DNA of 6,294 nt from an uncultured Lachnospiraceae bacterium (lineage in GTDB: Bacteria; Bacillota; Clostridia; Lachnospirales; Lachnospiraceae), in assembly GCA_910579735.1 (NCBI GenBank), contig CAJTUZ010000048.1, positions 1-6,294 of the forward strand, written 5' to 3'. A program made the translations under genes and the position numbers. The notes below the pieces were generated by a model that was not told the DNA's origin, did not search any database, and worked only from the letters and a program-made list of their open reading frames with translations. Every line of letters begins with the position of its first letter. The first letter of the stretch is position 1. This document shows positions 5,371 to 6,294 of the stretch, one piece after another.

Positions 5371-6108
5371 GTGAAAAGATTAGATATAATATTGTGCAGC
5401 ATCGGTATTGCCTGTGCATTATCAGGATGCGGGCAGACGGTGCCGGTACTTACGGAAGAAGAAAATGAGATTATTACAGAATATGCAGTCAATCTGCTGC
5501 TAAAATATGATAAGAATTATAACAGTCATTTAGTTGACTTATCCGAGCTGGAAGAGGAAACGCCTGTCGAACCGGAGAGCGAAACCCCGGATGAAGAGGT
5601 TCCTGATGAATCGCTGCCGGAAGAATCTGAGAAAGAATCCGATACGGAAATTATAGATGCTACGCAGGAGGAGGAACCGGAAGCGTCTTCTATTGAAGAG
5701 TTTTATGGCATAGAAGGTTTTTCTTTCCAATATGCCGGATATGATCTGGTTTCCGAGTATCCGACTATGACGGAAGAGCCGGCAGAAGCTTTTTTTGCCA
5801 TGGAAGCAACGCCGGGAATGCAGTTGTTGATCGTAAAATTTCATGTGATCAATCAAAACGGAACGGATTCTGTGTTAGATACTTTCCAATACGGAGTAAA
5901 AGTTAAAATTGCAGTGAATGATGAAAATCCCAAGAATGCTTTATCAACAATGCTTTTAAATGATCTGCAAAGCTTTAACGGGACGGTGGAAGCGTATGGA
6001 CAGACGGAACTGGCAGCTGTTATAGAAGTGCCTGCAGGTACTTCTGTAGGGAATCTGTCAATGGTTTTAAAAAGCGATACTGACAGAGTTACATTAGCGC
6101 TTCAATAA
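5371..6108 (+). CDS. Secreted lipoprotein with acidic linker and Ig-like (DUF4352-type) C-terminal domain
   Basis: The 245-residue precursor begins with MKR, a hydrophobic stretch and the lipobox ALSGC. C20 should therefore be lipidated and anchor the protein on the outer face of the membrane. A short helical segment (about 28-46) is followed by a very acidic, proline-containing linker (about 58-110) with repeated E/P/S units, likely disordered. A beta-rich domain (about 115-245) follows, with features such as MQLLIVKFHVINQNGTD and a final strand VTLALQ, resembling the DUF4352/TELR-like immunoglobulin fold of many Firmicute lipoproteins (from memory, moderate certainty). Translation probably starts at GTG 5371, ten bases after AGGGAGA (5354-5360); the nearby ATG at 5361 is in another frame. 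It has its own promoter and operator-like repeat. Function is unknown; a link with the neighbouring kinase is only positional. Confidence 0.88.
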   Translation: MKRLDIILCSIGIACALSGCGQTVPVLTEEENEIITEYAVNLLLKYDKNYNSHLVDLSELEEETPVEPESETPDEEVPDESLPEESEKESDTEIIDATQEEEPEASSIEEFYGIEGFSFQYAGYDLVSEYPTMTEEPAEAFFAMEATPGMQLLIVKFHVINQNGTDSVLDTFQYGVKVKIAVNDENPKNALSTMLLNDLQSFNGTVEAYGQTELAAVIEVPAGTSVGNLSMVLKSDTDRVTLALQ

Positions 6109-6115
6109 GGTATCT

Positions 6116-6158
6116 GCAAAATTTTTGAAATAATTTGAAAAATTTATCAAATTTTGTG
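6116..6158 (+). promoter_or_regulatory. AT-rich UP-element-like block before the terminal promoter
   Basis: The 40 or so bases before the -35 box are almost pure A/T with phased A and T runs, as in the UP elements that strengthen rRNA promoters. It contains imperfect nested inverted repeats, such as AAATTTTT (6119-6126) / AAAAATTT (6138-6145) and AATTTGA (6132-6138) / TCAAATT (6147-6153). No GC stem with a T tail is present, so I see no convincing terminator for the lipoprotein gene. Confidence 0.5.
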
Positions 6159-6187
6159 TTGACAAGTACAATTCATGGTGATATACT
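6159..6187 (+). promoter_or_regulatory. Near-consensus promoter, probably of an rRNA operon
   Basis: A perfect TTGACA (6159-6164), a 17-base spacer and TATACT (6182-6187) give one of the best promoters in the window, with transcription expected near 6194. Its strength, the AT-rich block upstream and the non-coding leader downstream all fit a stable-RNA promoter. Confidence 0.85.
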
Positions 6188-6193
6188 CTAATT

Positions 6194-6294
6194 CGTTGCT
6201 GGGGAAAACAAAGCTGTCAAAGCAAAGAACACAGCAATCAGCACCTTGACAAATAAACAGTAATGCAACCCTGAAAATTCAAAGAAAATTGAGT
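6194..6294 (+). ncRNA. Probable rRNA operon leader (partial), with boxA-like element
   Basis: No reading frame with a ribosome binding site follows the promoter. The leader can form a stem at its 5' end from TTGCTG (6196-6201) and CAGCAA (6232-6237). AGCACCTTGACAAATAAACA (6240-6259) matches 15 of 20 positions of the boxA-like sequence I recall from Bacillus rRNA leaders. GAAAATT recurs at 6273 and 6284. The run into the window edge has the character of sequence just before a 16S gene. The 16S gene itself is not in the window, so this rests on resemblance. Confidence 0.6.

Noticed and set aside
5361..5471. ATG at 5361 opening a short overlapping frame
   Set aside because: It is out of frame with the lipoprotein, ends after about 35 codons, and directly abuts the purine-rich site; the GTG at 5371 gives a complete lipoprotein signal.
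43..5856. Minus-strand open frames of 64-151 codons opposite the real genes
   Set aside because: They overlap well-supported + strand genes, lack ribosome binding sites and family motifs, and have compositions typical of antisense shadows.
6245..6250. Second TTGACA as a tandem rRNA promoter
   Set aside because: No -10-like hexamer lies 16-18 bases downstream; the match is better explained as part of the boxA-like element.

Overview
The window reads as chromosomal DNA from an anaerobic Firmicute, most likely a Clostridia member close to Lachnospiraceae. The support is AT-leaning codon use, strong purine-rich Shine-Dalgarno sites, sigma-A type promoters, a BspA-type leucine-rich repeat protein, clostridial-style OmpR/PhoR-type two-component proteins, and a right edge that looks like an rRNA operon leader. 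This placement is inference; no rRNA or marker gene lies inside the window. Every gene found is on the + strand.

Layout. Positions 1 to about 52 do not fit the gene that follows. From about 53 to 484 there is only the C-terminal arm of a methyl-accepting chemotaxis protein (MCP) signalling domain, closed by a clear rho-independent terminator (569-605). A new promoter (651-679) then starts a co-directional cluster: a 183-residue single-span membrane protein (711-1262), an OmpR-family response regulator (1323-2003), a ten-cysteine zinc-ribbon-like protein (2095-2469), a cytoplasmic BspA-type LRR protein with a long helical tail (2483-3364), a 78-residue protein with a striking YHHGRCDIG C-terminus (3451-3687), and a membrane sensor histidine kinase (3727-5193). 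After a weak possible terminator, a strong promoter with a 9-bp inverted repeat over its -35 box drives a lipoprotein gene with a GTG start (5371-6108). The last 180 bases hold an AT-rich block, a near-consensus promoter (6159-6187) and a leader that resembles those in front of 16S rRNA.

How the parts may work together. The regulator and the kinase are probably cognate partners, although three uncharacterised genes separate them, which is unusual because such pairs normally abut or overlap. The close, same-strand packing suggests the three genes are accessories of the signalling system. A direct repeat spaced by two helical turns in front of a TATAAT box lacking a -35 suggests that the regulator may activate the accessory genes and kinase from within the cluster. 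The lipoprotein, with its own operator-like promoter, is a plausible but unproven target. Both window ends look like repeat junctions (unknown DNA on the left, rRNA operon on the right), so this may be a whole assembly contig bounded by repeats. No CRISPR array, tRNA or recognisable transposase gene was seen, and no gene-free stretch exceeds 300 bases.
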